Shown here one piece after another: positions 33,990 to 42,789 of a stretch of 64,000 nt of DNA. The first letter of the stretch is position 1, and each line of letters starts with the position of its first letter. A model generated the notes under the pieces. It was not told the DNA's origin and ran no database searches. It saw only the letters and a program-made list of their open reading frames with translations. The stretch covers positions 524,573 through 588,572 of the forward strand of contig JAGYIL010000002.1 of the NCBI GenBank assembly GCA_018402545.1, written 5' to 3'. The DNA is from Saccharospirillum sp. (lineage in GTDB: Bacteria > Pseudomonadota > Gammaproteobacteria > Pseudomonadales > Natronospirillaceae). Position numbers and translations under genes: made by a program.

Positions 33990-34883
33990 TCATTTGCGCG
34001 CAGAAGACGCCACCGCTGCACCCGCCAATACCAACGGCAAGGCCAAAAAGAAGGCTAGCCCCAAGCCCGTGCCAAACCAGACGACATCGATCATCCCCGC
34101 CCAGATCAGGGTCAGGTATTCAAAGGGCGCCAGTAGTGAGGCTTCGGCGTATTTGAACGCCAGCGTCATGGCAATGTGCGCACAGCCGCCGAAGAGCCCG
34201 GCCAGTATCAGCGGTAGCAAGTCTTTGGTGTCGGGCACGACCCAGCCAGCGGGCACGGTGAGCAGGGCGGCGAGCATGGAAACCAGCACAAAGTAAAAGG
34301 CGATGGCCCCGGGGGATTCCGTTGCCGTCAGGCGTCGCACCTGAATCAGTGCCGCCGCGGTGAAAATACCCATAAGGATTCCAAAACCATAACCCGCCAG
34401 CCGGGTTGCGTTGAGCTCTGGCGCGCTTATTTCAGGTAACGTCAAAACCAGAACCCCCAGCATGCCCAAACCTATGCCAATTACACGGCGAGCGTTCAGT
34501 TGTTCCTTGAGTACCAGCACTGCCAGTACGGCCATCATGATCGGCGCCAGGTAGCCAATCAGTGTCGCCTCGGCCAGTGGGAGTCTCGCGATGGAGGCAA
34601 AGGAGGCGAACATGGCGGCGGCCCCCAGGCTTGAGCGGGCCAGGTGGCCCAGCGGTCTTTTGGTGTACAGGCCGCGTGGGAAATGGCCCAGTAGAAATAG
34701 AAATATTACCAGAGGAATCAGCGCAAAGGCCGAGCGAAAGAAGACAATTTGCCCAAGTGGTATGGTGTCGCTGGTCAGCTTGATGCACAGCCCCATGGCG
34801 GTGAACAAAAAACCGGAAAGTATCCGCAACTGAATGCCCCGTCGGTTTTGGTTGAGCTGGGTCAGAACGTCAGGAGTGGTCAC
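33990..34883 (-). CDS. DMT superfamily (EamA) transporter
   Basis: Inner-membrane transporter of 297 residues with ten hydrophobic segments forming two EamA repeats. The repeat signature PLAEATLIGYLAPIMMAVLA (about 102-121) recurs as KYAEASLLAPFEYLTLIWAG near 240-260. Substrate unknown; RhaT/YdcZ-like and S-adenosylmethionine exporters have similar sequences. Convergent with the regulator gene, 39 bp apart. Confidence 0.9.
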   Translation of the reverse strand: MTTPDVLTQLNQNRRGIQLRILSGFLFTAMGLCIKLTSDTIPLGQIVFFRSAFALIPLVIFLFLLGHFPRGLYTKRPLGHLARSSLGAAAMFASFASIARLPLAEATLIGYLAPIMMAVLAVLVLKEQLNARRVIGIGLGMLGVLVLTLPEISAPELNATRLAGYGFGILMGIFTAAALIQVRRLTATESPGAIAFYFVLVSMLAALLTVPAGWVVPDTKDLLPLILAGLFGGCAHIAMTLAFKYAEASLLAPFEYLTLIWAGMIDVVWFGTGLGLAFFLALPLVLAGAAVASSARK

Positions 34884-35081
34884 GCAGTTGGTCTCCGGCT
34901 AGGTTAAAGGTTATCGCTGCTTGGAAAGCAGGGCATGATATAACATATCACTATGAGCAGGCAGTGTTGCTGACCGTTATCTGTTAGCGAAGCTCATGAT
35001 CATAGCGATGACACCCAGCGTGCTGGTGGAATATGATGACAGAGACAAACGAAAAATGGGCAGTGAGATGAGTGTTCTATT

Positions 35082-35549
35082 GTGTTAATTCCGTCTGAGG
35101 TGGTGGTTACGCTGGTAACGGCGCTGGTTGTTGGGCTGGTGGTTGTCTTCCACTATGAGGTGATTCAATTATTGAACCGCTGGGTGGTGCGCCGGCAGCA
35201 TCGGCTGCATGAGTCTGTACGGGATCGACCCATTATCCTGACGGTGATGTTTGCACTGCTGTTCGCTCATGTGGTCGAGATCTGGTTGTTTGGTGGCGCG
35301 ACTTATCTGTTGCTGAGCCAGGGTGGCTATGGCGCAATTACCGGGTATTCGGACGTTACCTTTCTAGACTGTGTGTATTTTTCGGCAGCCAATTACACCA
35401 CCGTAGGCTGGGGTGACCTGGCGGCGACCGGCGATATCCGGTTTCTGGCCGGCACCGAAGCGCTGGTCGGGTTTATGATGATCACCTGGTCGGCCTCGTT
35501 CGGGTATCTCGTTATGGCCAGAACCTTGCGGTATGACCCGGGCGAATGA
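35082..35549 (+). CDS. Two-TM ion channel (K+ channel-like)
   Basis: Small membrane protein of 155 residues with an N-terminal span (4-25), an outer helix (about 52-78), a pore loop and an inner helix (128-146). The selectivity filter reads TTVGWGD instead of TVGYGD; this Trp form is seen in many bacterial ion-channel proteins. No cytosolic ligand domain. GTG 35082 is the start; an upstream ATG at 35068 is out of frame. It overlaps the next gene by ATGA. Confidence 0.8.
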   Translation: MLIPSEVVVTLVTALVVGLVVVFHYEVIQLLNRWVVRRQHRLHESVRDRPIILTVMFALLFAHVVEIWLFGGATYLLLSQGGYGAITGYSDVTFLDCVYFSAANYTTVGWGDLAATGDIRFLAGTEALVGFMMITWSASFGYLVMARTLRYDPGE

Positions 35550-36016
35550 TTAAGGGTGATCAGGTATTGCACAGTACAACGTCTATACGGCCATTCGAAC
35601 CGGGCGACTTTAACGCGATTGAAGCCATTTATGCACACTCCAAGTTGGACGAACTCCGATTTGAACAAGCTCAGTTGGAGTTGGTACCGCTAAAGCAGGA
35701 TGAACAGCGGTTTCGGGATTTGATGGCCGCCCACATCGTTGTGAGCGCCCAGCCTGATGTTCAAGGCTTTGGAGCAGTATTCGGGAGTGAAATCAGAGCG
35801 ATATTTGTGCACCCGAGTTACCGTGGTAAGGGCGTTGGAAAGGCATTGTTGCAACACCTGATATCTATCGCGGGGAAGCCTGCCAGGTTGTCCGTTGCTA
35901 AAAGCAACGTGCCCGCTGTTGAGTTGTATCGGCGACATGGCTTTGTCACTGTGCGTGAGTTTGAAGCGTACTACAATGGAGTGCCCGTACAGGCGATTGA
36001 AATGGAACGAGCATAG
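35546..36016 (+). CDS. GNAT family N-acetyltransferase
   Basis: Acetyltransferase of 156 residues. The acetyl-CoA loop is HPSYRGKGVGKALLQHLISI (about 92-111) and the C-terminal NVPAVELYRRHGFVTVREFE completes the fold. The start overlaps the channel stop codon (ATGA), indicating translational coupling. Substrate unknown. Confidence 0.88.
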   Translation: MIKGDQVLHSTTSIRPFEPGDFNAIEAIYAHSKLDELRFEQAQLELVPLKQDEQRFRDLMAAHIVVSAQPDVQGFGAVFGSEIRAIFVHPSYRGKGVGKALLQHLISIAGKPARLSVAKSNVPAVELYRRHGFVTVREFEAYYNGVPVQAIEMERA

Positions 36017-36083
36017 CGGGTATTCATGGGCCTTGTTGTTGTGGGCCAATGAACAGACATTATTGATTACAGGGAGCAACAGC

Positions 36084-36302
36084 GTGCGTCAGACGTTACG
36101 GGAAAAAGTCGTTAATGTGTGTGATAAAAAACTGCAAGCCAAAGGCGATACAGTTGGTGTCTCTTTCTATGCGTTCTTCGCTAACAAGAATGATGACCCG
36201 GAGCTGCTGATGGAAGCGGCGACCTGGTGGATTCAAACTCACAAACTGGACCACTTTGAAAAGGCCAGTAAGATCAGGGCCATGGTGGTAGCGGGGCTTT
36301 AA
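36084..36302 (+). CDS. DUF6500-like small protein
   Basis: Conserved protein of 72 residues: MRQTLREKVVNVCDKKLQAK then GDTVGVSFYAFFANKNDDPE. GTG 36084 follows GGGAG; longer frames overlap the GNAT gene and are not used. It matches small proteins of the DUF6500 kind, function unknown. It lies in a run of same-strand small genes. Confidence 0.65.
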   Translation: MRQTLREKVVNVCDKKLQAKGDTVGVSFYAFFANKNDDPELLMEAATWWIQTHKLDHFEKASKIRAMVVAGL

Positions 36303-36345
36303 TACCGGCGACCTCAAGGCTGATTATTATCAGGAGTGATGACCA

Positions 36346-36978
36346 ATGAGCACGAAGAACCCGGCGGTTGACGACTACATGGCAGAAGGCTGTGGCCGGT
36401 GCGACAAAGTCGGCACACCTGAGTGCAAGGTTAACACCTGGCGGGATGGGCTGGTTGAGTTGCGCAAGGTGGTGCTGGACACGCCGCTGACTGAAGAAAG
36501 AAAGTGGGGCTCACCCTGCTATACCTACGACGGTCAGAATGTGGTGATGATTGGTGCCTTCAAGACTAACTACGTGCTGAGCTTCATGAAAGGTGCCTTG
36601 TTGAAGGACGAGCATCATTTGTTGGTCGCGCCGGGTGAGAACACCCAGTCAGGCCGGGTCATTCGCTTTACCGATGCAGAGCGGGTGGTCGAGTTGGCCC
36701 CCGTGCTTAAAGCCTACATTCGGGAAGCGATTGAGATTGAGAAGGCGGGTCTGCGAGTCGATTTTAAGAAAATGGAAGACTACGCCCTGCCATTTGAACT
36801 TCAGCAGGCAATGGATGCCGATGCTGCACTTAAAGACGCTTTCGAGGCGCTCACGCCTGGTCGCCAGCGCAGCTATATATTGCACATCGACAGTGCCAAG
36901 CAGGCCAAAACCCGTGAAGCGCGAGTGGAGAAATGCCGCGATAAGATCTTCGATGGCAAAGGGTTTAACGAATACTGA
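36346..36978 (+). CDS. DUF1801/YdeI family protein
   Basis: Cytoplasmic protein of 210 residues. The N-terminal DUF1801 fold (about 25-120) includes EERKWGSPCYTYDGQNVVMI, and the C-terminal YdeI/OmpD-associated segment ends EALTPGRQRSYILHIDSAKQ AKTRE-type sequence. YdeI relatives are linked to antimicrobial-peptide resistance or iron handling, but no mechanism is known. The ATG follows CAGGAGTGATGACC. Confidence 0.83.
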   Translation: MSTKNPAVDDYMAEGCGRCDKVGTPECKVNTWRDGLVELRKVVLDTPLTEERKWGSPCYTYDGQNVVMIGAFKTNYVLSFMKGALLKDEHHLLVAPGENTQSGRVIRFTDAERVVELAPVLKAYIREAIEIEKAGLRVDFKKMEDYALPFELQQAMDADAALKDAFEALTPGRQRSYILHIDSAKQAKTREARVEKCRDKIFDGKGFNEY

Positions 36979-37060
36979 TTCGGTCGCCATCGCTCTTTGT
37001 AATTCAACACATGGTACGAGCCAGGCAGCAAAATTCGGCTCACCAGAGAGGAGACAGATC

Positions 37061-37603
37061 ATGACAACTCAGTCAACGGCATTGTCCTGCCGGTGCGGTG
37101 AGGTGACGCTTGAGGTTCAGGGTAAGCCGATCATGAGCGCAGAATGTCTGTGTTCAGATTGCCAGGCCGCCGGTGCAGTTTTACAGGCATTGCCCGATGC
37201 CCCTGCCACTCTGGATGCAAAGGGAGCCACCCGCTTTGTGATGTACCGGAAAGACCGGGTGCAGTGCACCCAGGGTCAGCACCAATTGCGTGAGCATCGT
37301 TTGTCGGAAGGCGCGCCCACGCGCCGTGTTGTGGCCGTTTGTTGCAATACCCCGGTGTTTCTGGAATTTAGCCATGGGCACTGGCTGAGCCTCTACGGTG
37401 GCTTGTGGACAGACGCCACCATCCCACCGCTTGAAATCAGAACCATGACTCGCAGCCACCCAGCGGGTATCGAACTGCCAGATGATGTACCCAACCCCAG
37501 GACTCACACCCTAACCTTCTATGGGAAGCTATTTGGCGCCTGGGCGGCCATGGGTTTCAGAACGCCCAAGGTCGATTATGTAATAGGGCCGCTGGGTAAA
37601 TAG
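37061..37603 (+). CDS. GFA-like (CENP-V fold) protein, DUF6151 type
   Basis: Probable zinc-binding protein of 180 residues. LSCRCGEVTLEV and CLCSDCQAAG (about residues 9-45) give the CxC...CxxC pattern of the glutathione-dependent formaldehyde-activating family, and VVAVCCNTPVFLEFSHGH near 105 supplies further Cys. ATG 37061 has GAGAGGAGACAG upstream; longer frames overlapping the previous gene are not used. Enzyme activity is not established for this branch. Confidence 0.75.
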   Translation: MTTQSTALSCRCGEVTLEVQGKPIMSAECLCSDCQAAGAVLQALPDAPATLDAKGATRFVMYRKDRVQCTQGQHQLREHRLSEGAPTRRVVAVCCNTPVFLEFSHGHWLSLYGGLWTDATIPPLEIRTMTRSHPAGIELPDDVPNPRTHTLTFYGKLFGAWAAMGFRTPKVDYVIGPLGK

Positions 37604-37632
37604 ATAACCGGATTCAGGAAATAAACCGCCTT

Positions 37633-38466
37633 CTGCCCCGTTTCAAATTTTCGCAAGTAAATGTCTTTTCAACTGATCCTCTGCTTGGCAATCCGCTCGC
37701 GGTCGTACATGACGCCGATGCGTTGAGCGCGGAGCAGATGGCAAGCATTGCGCGGTGGACGAATTTGTCTGAAACCGTGTTTTTAATGACACCAACGAAC
37801 CCGGAAGCAGACTATGCCGTGCGCATTTTCTCGCCAGAGGTTGAGTTGCCCTTTGCCGGGCATCCGACACTGGGTTCCTGCCATGCCTGGCTGGCAGCCG
37901 GTGGTACGCCTAAACATACAGAACAGGTTGTCCAACAGTGTGAGGTAGGGCTGGTAACGGTGCGCCAAGACGGGTCACAGCTCGAATTTGCGGCGCCTCC
38001 GTTAATGCGAACCGGTCCGCTTGAAGATGAGGTGTTAAGCCAGATCCTGAAGGCACTGTCGTTGACGCCCGCAGATATTGCCCATCATCAATGGGTAGAC
38101 AACGGCCCTGGCTGGTGCGCGATCATGCTGCATTCAGCCCGGGATGTACTGGCCCTTGAGCCCGACTGGGCGGCCCTGGCTCCGCTTAATCTTGGCGTTA
38201 TCGGTTTGCATGATGTGGGTGGCGATGTGACCGTTGAAGTCCGGGCGCTTATTGGTAACGGTGGCTATGAAGACCCGGTAACCGGCAGTCTCAATGCGAG
38301 CCTGGCGCAATGGCTGATACCGGCCGGTCTGGTACCGTCGCCTTATATCGCGGCTCAGGGCACCCGGTTGAACCGTGCGGGACGAGTGCAATTGCGTGAG
38401 GCAGACGGCGATGTCTGGGTGGGTGGCAATGTGGTTGATGTGATCAGCGGTGATATCACTGTTTGA
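37633..38466 (+). CDS. PhzF family epimerase/isomerase, non-canonical start
   Basis: PhzF-like protein, predicted 277 residues. The N-terminal family motif RFKFSQVNVFSTDPLLGNPL (residues 3-22) is encoded from 37639, and the mid motifs FAGHPTLGSCHAWLAAGG and the C-terminal YEDPVTGSLNASLAQWL are complete. There is no ATG, GTG or TTG between the in-frame stop at 37597-37599 and 37723; the expected first codon is CTG at 37633-37635, with AGGAA 13 bases upstream. Either CTG (or ATT 37612) is used, or a point change has weakened the start. Confidence 0.8.
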   Translation: MPRFKFSQVNVFSTDPLLGNPLAVVHDADALSAEQMASIARWTNLSETVFLMTPTNPEADYAVRIFSPEVELPFAGHPTLGSCHAWLAAGGTPKHTEQVVQQCEVGLVTVRQDGSQLEFAAPPLMRTGPLEDEVLSQILKALSLTPADIAHHQWVDNGPGWCAIMLHSARDVLALEPDWAALAPLNLGVIGLHDVGGDVTVEVRALIGNGGYEDPVTGSLNASLAQWLIPAGLVPSPYIAAQGTRLNRAGRVQLREADGDVWVGGNVVDVISGDITV

Positions 38467-38526
38467 ACACAACGTTACGGTATGGTTGGTTATTATTAAA
38501 CGCTAAACAGGAGTACTGGTCGGGTT

Positions 38527-38970
38527 ATGATTTTCTGGCAGCACGAACTTCAACTCACCGCCAAGCCACGTGGGTTTCATCTGATCACAAACGAGATTGA
38601 TGACGCGTTACGCTATGCGCCTTCGGTCTCGGTAGGGCTGCTGCATATTCTTGTCAAACACACCTCGGCCAGTGTAACGTTGAATGAAAATGCGGACCCC
38701 GCCGTGCGTCGCGATTTCGAACGCTACTTTCAAGATCTGGCACCGGATACCGACCGAAACGCACCCTATGAGCACACCTATGAAGGCCCCGATGACTTGC
38801 CGGCGCATTTCAAAGCCAGCCTGCTGGGCAGCAACCTGACGCTACCCGTAACAGAGGGACGCCTGAACCTGGGCACCTGGCAGGGCGTCTACCTTGGCGA
38901 GCATCGAACACGGGCCTCTGGCCGTCGGCTAGTTTTAACCCTGCAAGGTCAACCAGCGACCAGACGGTAG
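38527..38970 (+). CDS. YjbQ/UPF0047 family protein
   Basis: Protein of 147 residues matching UPF0047 throughout: GFHLITNEIDDALRY, GLLHILVKHTSASVTLNENA (about 39-58) and NLGTWQGVYLGEHR. Members show weak thiamine-phosphate synthase activity and have a metal site with conserved His in HTSASVT. It sits in a series of co-oriented small enzymes but with its own ribosome binding site (GGAGTACTGG...). Confidence 0.9.
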   Translation: MIFWQHELQLTAKPRGFHLITNEIDDALRYAPSVSVGLLHILVKHTSASVTLNENADPAVRRDFERYFQDLAPDTDRNAPYEHTYEGPDDLPAHFKASLLGSNLTLPVTEGRLNLGTWQGVYLGEHRTRASGRRLVLTLQGQPATRR

Positions 38971-39055
38971 ACTGGGGTCGACTGGTATTTTTATACGTCC
39001 AGGAAAGGACTGAACTGCGTATAAGGGGGTCAGTCAGCCTAATCAGGAGAACACT

Positions 39056-39337
39056 ATGAAAGCGATCTGGAATGGAACGATCGTCGCGCAAAGTGACGAT
39101 ACCGTTGTCGTTGAGTCAAATCACTACTTCCCTCGTGAGTCGATCGTGAGCGAGTATTTCAGCGACAGCAGCAAGAGTACACATTGCCCCTGGAAGGGGG
39201 ATGCGCGCTACCTGTCCATCACCGTGAGCGGAAAAACCAACGAAGATGCCGCCTGGTACTACCCTAACCCCAAAGAGGCGGCAAAGAATATTGAAGGGCG
39301 TATCGCTTTCTGGCGGGGTGTTGCTGTTACGGAATAA
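39056..39337 (+). CDS. DUF427 family protein
   Basis: Small protein of 93 residues that matches DUF427: MKAIWNGTIVAQSDDTVVVE, NHYFPRESI, STHCPWKGDARYLSITV and AWYYPNPKEAAKNIEGRIAF. Function unknown. ATG with AGGAGAACACT upstream. Confidence 0.9.
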   Translation: MKAIWNGTIVAQSDDTVVVESNHYFPRESIVSEYFSDSSKSTHCPWKGDARYLSITVSGKTNEDAAWYYPNPKEAAKNIEGRIAFWRGVAVTE

Positions 39338-39489
39338 GGTCTACAGGTGTAGTAACCTTTTGAGCTGGGTCAAAACAAACGTTCGGTAGGCGAGTAGAGT
39401 GACAGACTGACCACCCCGGCGGGGCTGACCTGGCCTCAACAATAAAACGCGATGCGGGGCGACTTGGTTCACGAGGAGAAGCCCTTCCC

Positions 39490-40347
39490 ATGCTATTAAA
39501 AACAACCTTGCTGCTGACTCTTCTGCTAGTCACCATCGCATTGGTGATGCATTTTGTTGGTCAGACAAGCTGGCGCTCCTCAATACAGTTGCTTCAAACT
39601 GAGCTAACCGGGGGTGCAGTGACCCCAAGAGTTAGCGTTTATTCAATTCAGGAACTAGAAGGGCTACCGGAACCGGTACAGCGATATTTTCAGGCTGTAT
39701 TGGCAGATGGTCAGCGCCTGGTTCGAAATGCCCGGGTAAGGCACCGTGGGTCTTTTAACATGGGTCAAGTTGAGGATAACTGGCAGCCCTTCAGTTCAGA
39801 CCAAATGGTCGTCACCAACCCCCGTGGTTTTATCTGGGATGCGAGCATTCGCATGGTGCCCGGGATTCAAGTCTTTGTTGTCGATGCGTATGTGGCTGGA
39901 CGTGGCGTATTAGAAGCCAAACTCTTTGGGTTGATAACCGTCATGAAACAACCAGAGTCACCACAGCTTAACCAGGGAGAGCTGCTGCGGTTTTTTGCCG
40001 AGGCCGCCTGGTATCCTACAGCGCTGCTACCGAGTCAGGGCGTCGAATGGCAGGCAGTCGATGCCAACCGGGCCATTGCCACGCTCTCGGATAGCGGTTT
40101 GACCGTTTCATTGATTTTTACGTTTAATGAAGAGGGGCTAATTGAATCGGTGCGTTCTGAGGAGCGTTTTCGTGAGATCAATGGCGAACAGGTTGCCACG
40201 CCCTGGGAAGGGCGGTTCTGGGATTACGAGGTACGGGAAGGGATGCTGGTTCCAAGTGCCGGAGAAGTAGCCTGGTTGCTGTCTGAGGGCCCCAAACCCT
40301 ACTGGCGCGGTGACATAACTGACATTCGATATGACTATGTCCAATAA
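39490..40347 (+). CDS. DUF6544-like membrane-anchored protein
   Basis: Protein of 285 residues with an N-terminal hydrophobic anchor (residues 2-22). It then has LPEPVQRYFQAVLADGQRLV, RHRGSFNMG and WYPTALLPSQGVEWQAVDAN, the pattern of DUF6544/DUF6920 proteins. The function is unknown. The ATG follows GAGGAGAAGCCCTTCCC. A GGCCCGA/TCGGGCC hairpin lies about 20 bp after the stop codon. Confidence 0.72.
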   Translation: MLLKTTLLLTLLLVTIALVMHFVGQTSWRSSIQLLQTELTGGAVTPRVSVYSIQELEGLPEPVQRYFQAVLADGQRLVRNARVRHRGSFNMGQVEDNWQPFSSDQMVVTNPRGFIWDASIRMVPGIQVFVVDAYVAGRGVLEAKLFGLITVMKQPESPQLNQGELLRFFAEAAWYPTALLPSQGVEWQAVDANRAIATLSDSGLTVSLIFTFNEEGLIESVRSEERFREINGEQVATPWEGRFWDYEVREGMLVPSAGEVAWLLSEGPKPYWRGDITDIRYDYVQ

Positions 40348-40356
40348 CAGGCCCGC

Positions 40357-40380
40357 AGGCCCGATGATATGTCGGGCCAC
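40357..40380 (+). terminator. Hairpin downstream of the DUF6544-like gene
   Basis: GGCCCGA-TGATATG-TCGGGCC is a perfect 7-bp stem shortly after the stop codon. No U-tract follows. Confidence 0.45.
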
Positions 40381-40445
40381 GGGCGAGTTCGGGTCTGCAG
40401 GCTGGTGCTGGCCAGGTTAAGGCAAGCACGCTGGCTGTAGTGATA

Positions 40446-41105
40446 TCACTTCAACGCGGTCAGCATCAGATGCGCCACTTCGGCAGACGACTGCGGGTTT
40501 TGCCCGGTAATGAGCTTGCCATCCTGAACGGCGTGGGGTTGCCAGTCTGGCCCTGCTTCATGTTCTGCCCCCAGCGCTTTGAGGCGCGATTCAAGCAGGA
40601 ACGGAACCTTTTCTGTGCCACCGGCGGCGGCTTCTTCGGAGTCGGTGAAGGCGGCAATTTTGCGACCTTTGATAAAGGGCGTGCCGTGTTCATCGTACAT
40701 GCCGGCAAAGACGGCGGGTGCGTGGCAGACGCTGGCTATTAGCCGCCCGGTGCGGTGAAAGTCGAACAGGGTGTCGTGCAGGGCCAGGTTGTAGGGCATG
40801 TCGAACACCGTGCCGTGCCCCCCAGGCAGGTAAATGGCGTCGTATTCTCTGGCATTAATGCTATTGAACGCAGGTGTGGACTTTAACTTGGCCATGGCCG
40901 GTTTCCACTCGTTAGCCTGTTCTTCAGTCGGGGTGCTGTTGGGGTCGATGGGTACGTCACCGCCGGTGACCGAGGTGACCTCAACCTCATGGCCTGCGTC
41001 GGTCAGCGCCAGGTAGGGTACGGCGAACTCCTCCAGCCACAACCCCGTGGGCTCGCCGTTCAGCAGGTATTTGTAGTTGGTGAGTACGAATAAAATCTTG
41101 CTCAT
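40446..41105 (-). CDS. DJ-1/PfpI family protein (Hsp31-like)
   Basis: Type-1 glutamine-amidotransferase-like protein of 219 residues. The nucleophile elbow ASVCHAPAVF carries the active Cys (about residue 131), and YLPGGHGTVFDMP is the preceding oxyanion loop. EEFAVPYLALTDAGHEVEVT matches Hsp31-like/glyoxalase III-type members. It probably handles glyoxals or protein glycation damage. The ATG follows AAAGGACGATTCAG. Confidence 0.87.
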   Translation of the reverse strand: MSKILFVLTNYKYLLNGEPTGLWLEEFAVPYLALTDAGHEVEVTSVTGGDVPIDPNSTPTEEQANEWKPAMAKLKSTPAFNSINAREYDAIYLPGGHGTVFDMPYNLALHDTLFDFHRTGRLIASVCHAPAVFAGMYDEHGTPFIKGRKIAAFTDSEEAAAGGTEKVPFLLESRLKALGAEHEAGPDWQPHAVQDGKLITGQNPQSSAEVAHLMLTALK

Positions 41106-41216
41106 CTGAATCGTCCTTTATCTTGCGGGTTCACACACAGGGTGGGGACGATTTTTCCAATGTGGCGATTTATTTACTTAATCGCCGCATTTAGGCCGGT
41201 CAAATCAGGGTAAATG

Positions 41217-42107
41217 TTAAGCTTTCAGAACGTCCCGCCATGAATACCGGGGTGAAAACCCGACCAGGCGTTTGGCTTTGTTGTTTGCATAGAAGGTTTC
41301 AGACGGTTCCATGTCGCGTTTTTGAGGCACGCCCTGATAGAAGCGGTCAATCACTTCCCGGCTGGTAATGCCGACCGAGAGATCATCGTTGGCGACGTTG
41401 AATACTTCATAGCCCAGACCATCGGTTTTCAGGCAGCAGTCGACCATGTGGCCGAGGTCGCGTGCGTCGATGTAAGCGAAGATATTACGACGGCGCAGGG
41501 CTGGGTCGTCCATAAATGCCGGGAAATTCGTAGCGTATTCGTGCGGCTCAATCACGTTATTAATGCGCAAGCCGTAAATATCGAAGCCGGTGCGGGCCTG
41601 AAAAGACCGGGCCGTCGCCTCGTTGACGACCTTGGACATGGCGTAGCTGTCCTGTGGAATGGTCGGGTGCTCTTCATCGATGGGAATGTACTCGGGCTTC
41701 ATTTCGCCATCGGCAAAGCAAATGCCGTAAGTCGTTTCCGACGAGGCAAAAATGACCTTGCGAATCCCCAGTTTGGTGGCGGCATCCAGTACGTTGTAAG
41801 TGCTCATGGTATTGATGCGATAGGTTTCGTTATCTGGGCGCAACAGAATGCAGGGAATGGCCGCAAAATGAACCACGGCGTCATAGGCTGGGACTCCGGT
41901 GCCGGGCTCAAGTTCATCAAAGCCAGCGTAGGCGTGTAAGGCATTGAATACCTGGCCAGAGTCGGTTAAATCCACCTGCAGTGAATCAACGCCGGGCATA
42001 TCCAGCGGCACCAGGTCAGCATTGGTCACGCGGTGACCCTGTTCGATCAAATGAGCGATCGCATGGCGGCCAGCCTTGCCACTGCCGCCAGTAAACAGAA
42101 TTCTCAT
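41217..42107 (-). CDS. NAD(P)-dependent extended SDR (epimerase/dehydratase)
   Basis: Sugar-nucleotide-epimerase-like oxidoreductase of 296 residues. The Rossmann motif TGGSGKAGRHAI (GxxGxxG) is at residues 6-17, the catalytic YxxxK is DSYAMSKVVNE (about residue 152), and SSETTYG carries the Ser/Thr. It resembles uronate dehydrogenase-like SDRs, but the substrate is uncertain. ATG preceded by GAGGAGAACTCAGTCC. Confidence 0.85.
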   Translation of the reverse strand: MRILFTGGSGKAGRHAIAHLIEQGHRVTNADLVPLDMPGVDSLQVDLTDSGQVFNALHAYAGFDELEPGTGVPAYDAVVHFAAIPCILLRPDNETYRINTMSTYNVLDAATKLGIRKVIFASSETTYGICFADGEMKPEYIPIDEEHPTIPQDSYAMSKVVNEATARSFQARTGFDIYGLRINNVIEPHEYATNFPAFMDDPALRRRNIFAYIDARDLGHMVDCCLKTDGLGYEVFNVANDDLSVGITSREVIDRFYQGVPQKRDMEPSETFYANNKAKRLVGFSPRYSWRDVLKA

Positions 42108-42249
42108 GGACTGAGTTCTCCTCGGTCAAAATGTAACAGACGGGTAAGCATAGTCATGTTTTGCTGCCAGGGGCTACCCTTTGGTGGATGTGGGGTAAGC
42201 CCGTCTCTGTTAAACCGTGCGTTTCTTGCAACAAAGGAAGGAGGTAAAG

Positions 42250-42570
42250 ATGCTTTACGTGTTCGAAGTGCATATCAAGGCAGGATACACCGCCGAGGAC
42301 TACGCTGACGCCTGGGTACGCGCCAGTGAACTGATTCAGCAGGCACCGGGCGCGCGTGGCACCCGGCTGCACCGCAAGCTGGATGATCCTTCGGTGCTGA
42401 TTGCCATTGCCCAGTGGGATAGCAAGGCGCAGCGCGATGCGATGGAGCAACAACACAACCCGGAGGTGGCTGCCATTATTCGCAGTGCGGCGCCTTACTG
42501 TGAGATCCGCCCGCTTGGTGAGTTTGATGAGGCCGAATGGGTGGTGATGCCACCGGCTTGCGGCGCCTGA
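42250..42570 (+). CDS. Antibiotic biosynthesis monooxygenase (ABM) domain protein
   Basis: Small ferredoxin-like-fold protein of 106 residues: MLYVFEVHIKAGYTAEDYAD at the start, and HRKLDDPSVLIAIAQWDSKA in the middle, typical of ABM/DUF proteins. The ATG has GGAAGGAGG at ideal spacing. Substrate unknown; it lies between the SDR gene (divergent) and the fructose-type ABC operon. Confidence 0.78.
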   Translation: MLYVFEVHIKAGYTAEDYADAWVRASELIQQAPGARGTRLHRKLDDPSVLIAIAQWDSKAQRDAMEQQHNPEVAAIIRSAAPYCEIRPLGEFDEAEWVVMPPACGA

Positions 42571-42588
42571 CCTGCAGTGAGCGCTACG

Positions 42589-42601
42589 ATTAGTTACTAA
42601 T
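42589..42601. promoter_or_regulatory. Palindrome upstream of frcB (possible operator)
   Basis: ATTAGT-T-ACTAAT is a perfect 13-bp palindrome 18 bp upstream of the -35 element. It is a candidate site for the ROK regulator encoded downstream of the operon. Confidence 0.4.
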
Positions 42602-42618
42602 TCATTTAAAAGTTATTA

Positions 42619-42646
42619 TTGACATGCATGACAACGGCAGTATGCT
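42619..42646 (+). promoter_or_regulatory. Sigma70 promoter of the frc operon
   Basis: A perfect -35 TTGACA (42619-42624), 16-bp spacer and -10 TATGCT (42641-42646). It gives a leader of about 150 nt ahead of frcB. Confidence 0.65.
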
Positions 42647-42738
42647 TTGGATGATCAAGGTTGAAACGGCAGGTGTTGTCGATGAACGATGGCCTTGACT
42701 GCATCCGTAAGTCTGGAAATGGAACGCATTAGTTCTGT

Positions 42739-42769
42739 TTTATTAATTACTTACAGATGAATTAATAAA
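42739..42769. promoter_or_regulatory. 10-bp inverted repeat in the frcB leader
   Basis: TTTATTAATT-N11-AATTAATAAA is a perfect inverted repeat, 36 bp before the start codon. It could be a regulator site, or an AT-rich leader hairpin affecting translation. Confidence 0.45.
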
Positions 42770-42776
42770 TAGGGTT

Positions 42777-42789
42777 ACAACAACAACTA
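42777..42789 (+). promoter_or_regulatory. CA motif beside the frcB ribosome binding site
   Basis: ACAACAACAACTA lies 4 nt upstream of CCGGAGG. It fits AANAANAA exactly (42779-42786) and is the third such motif at a sugar-uptake gene in this window. Confidence 0.55.

Noticed and set aside
38470..38526. TPP riboswitch upstream of the YjbQ gene
   Set aside because: The gap is under 60 bp and has no THI-box sequence or suitable stem pattern.
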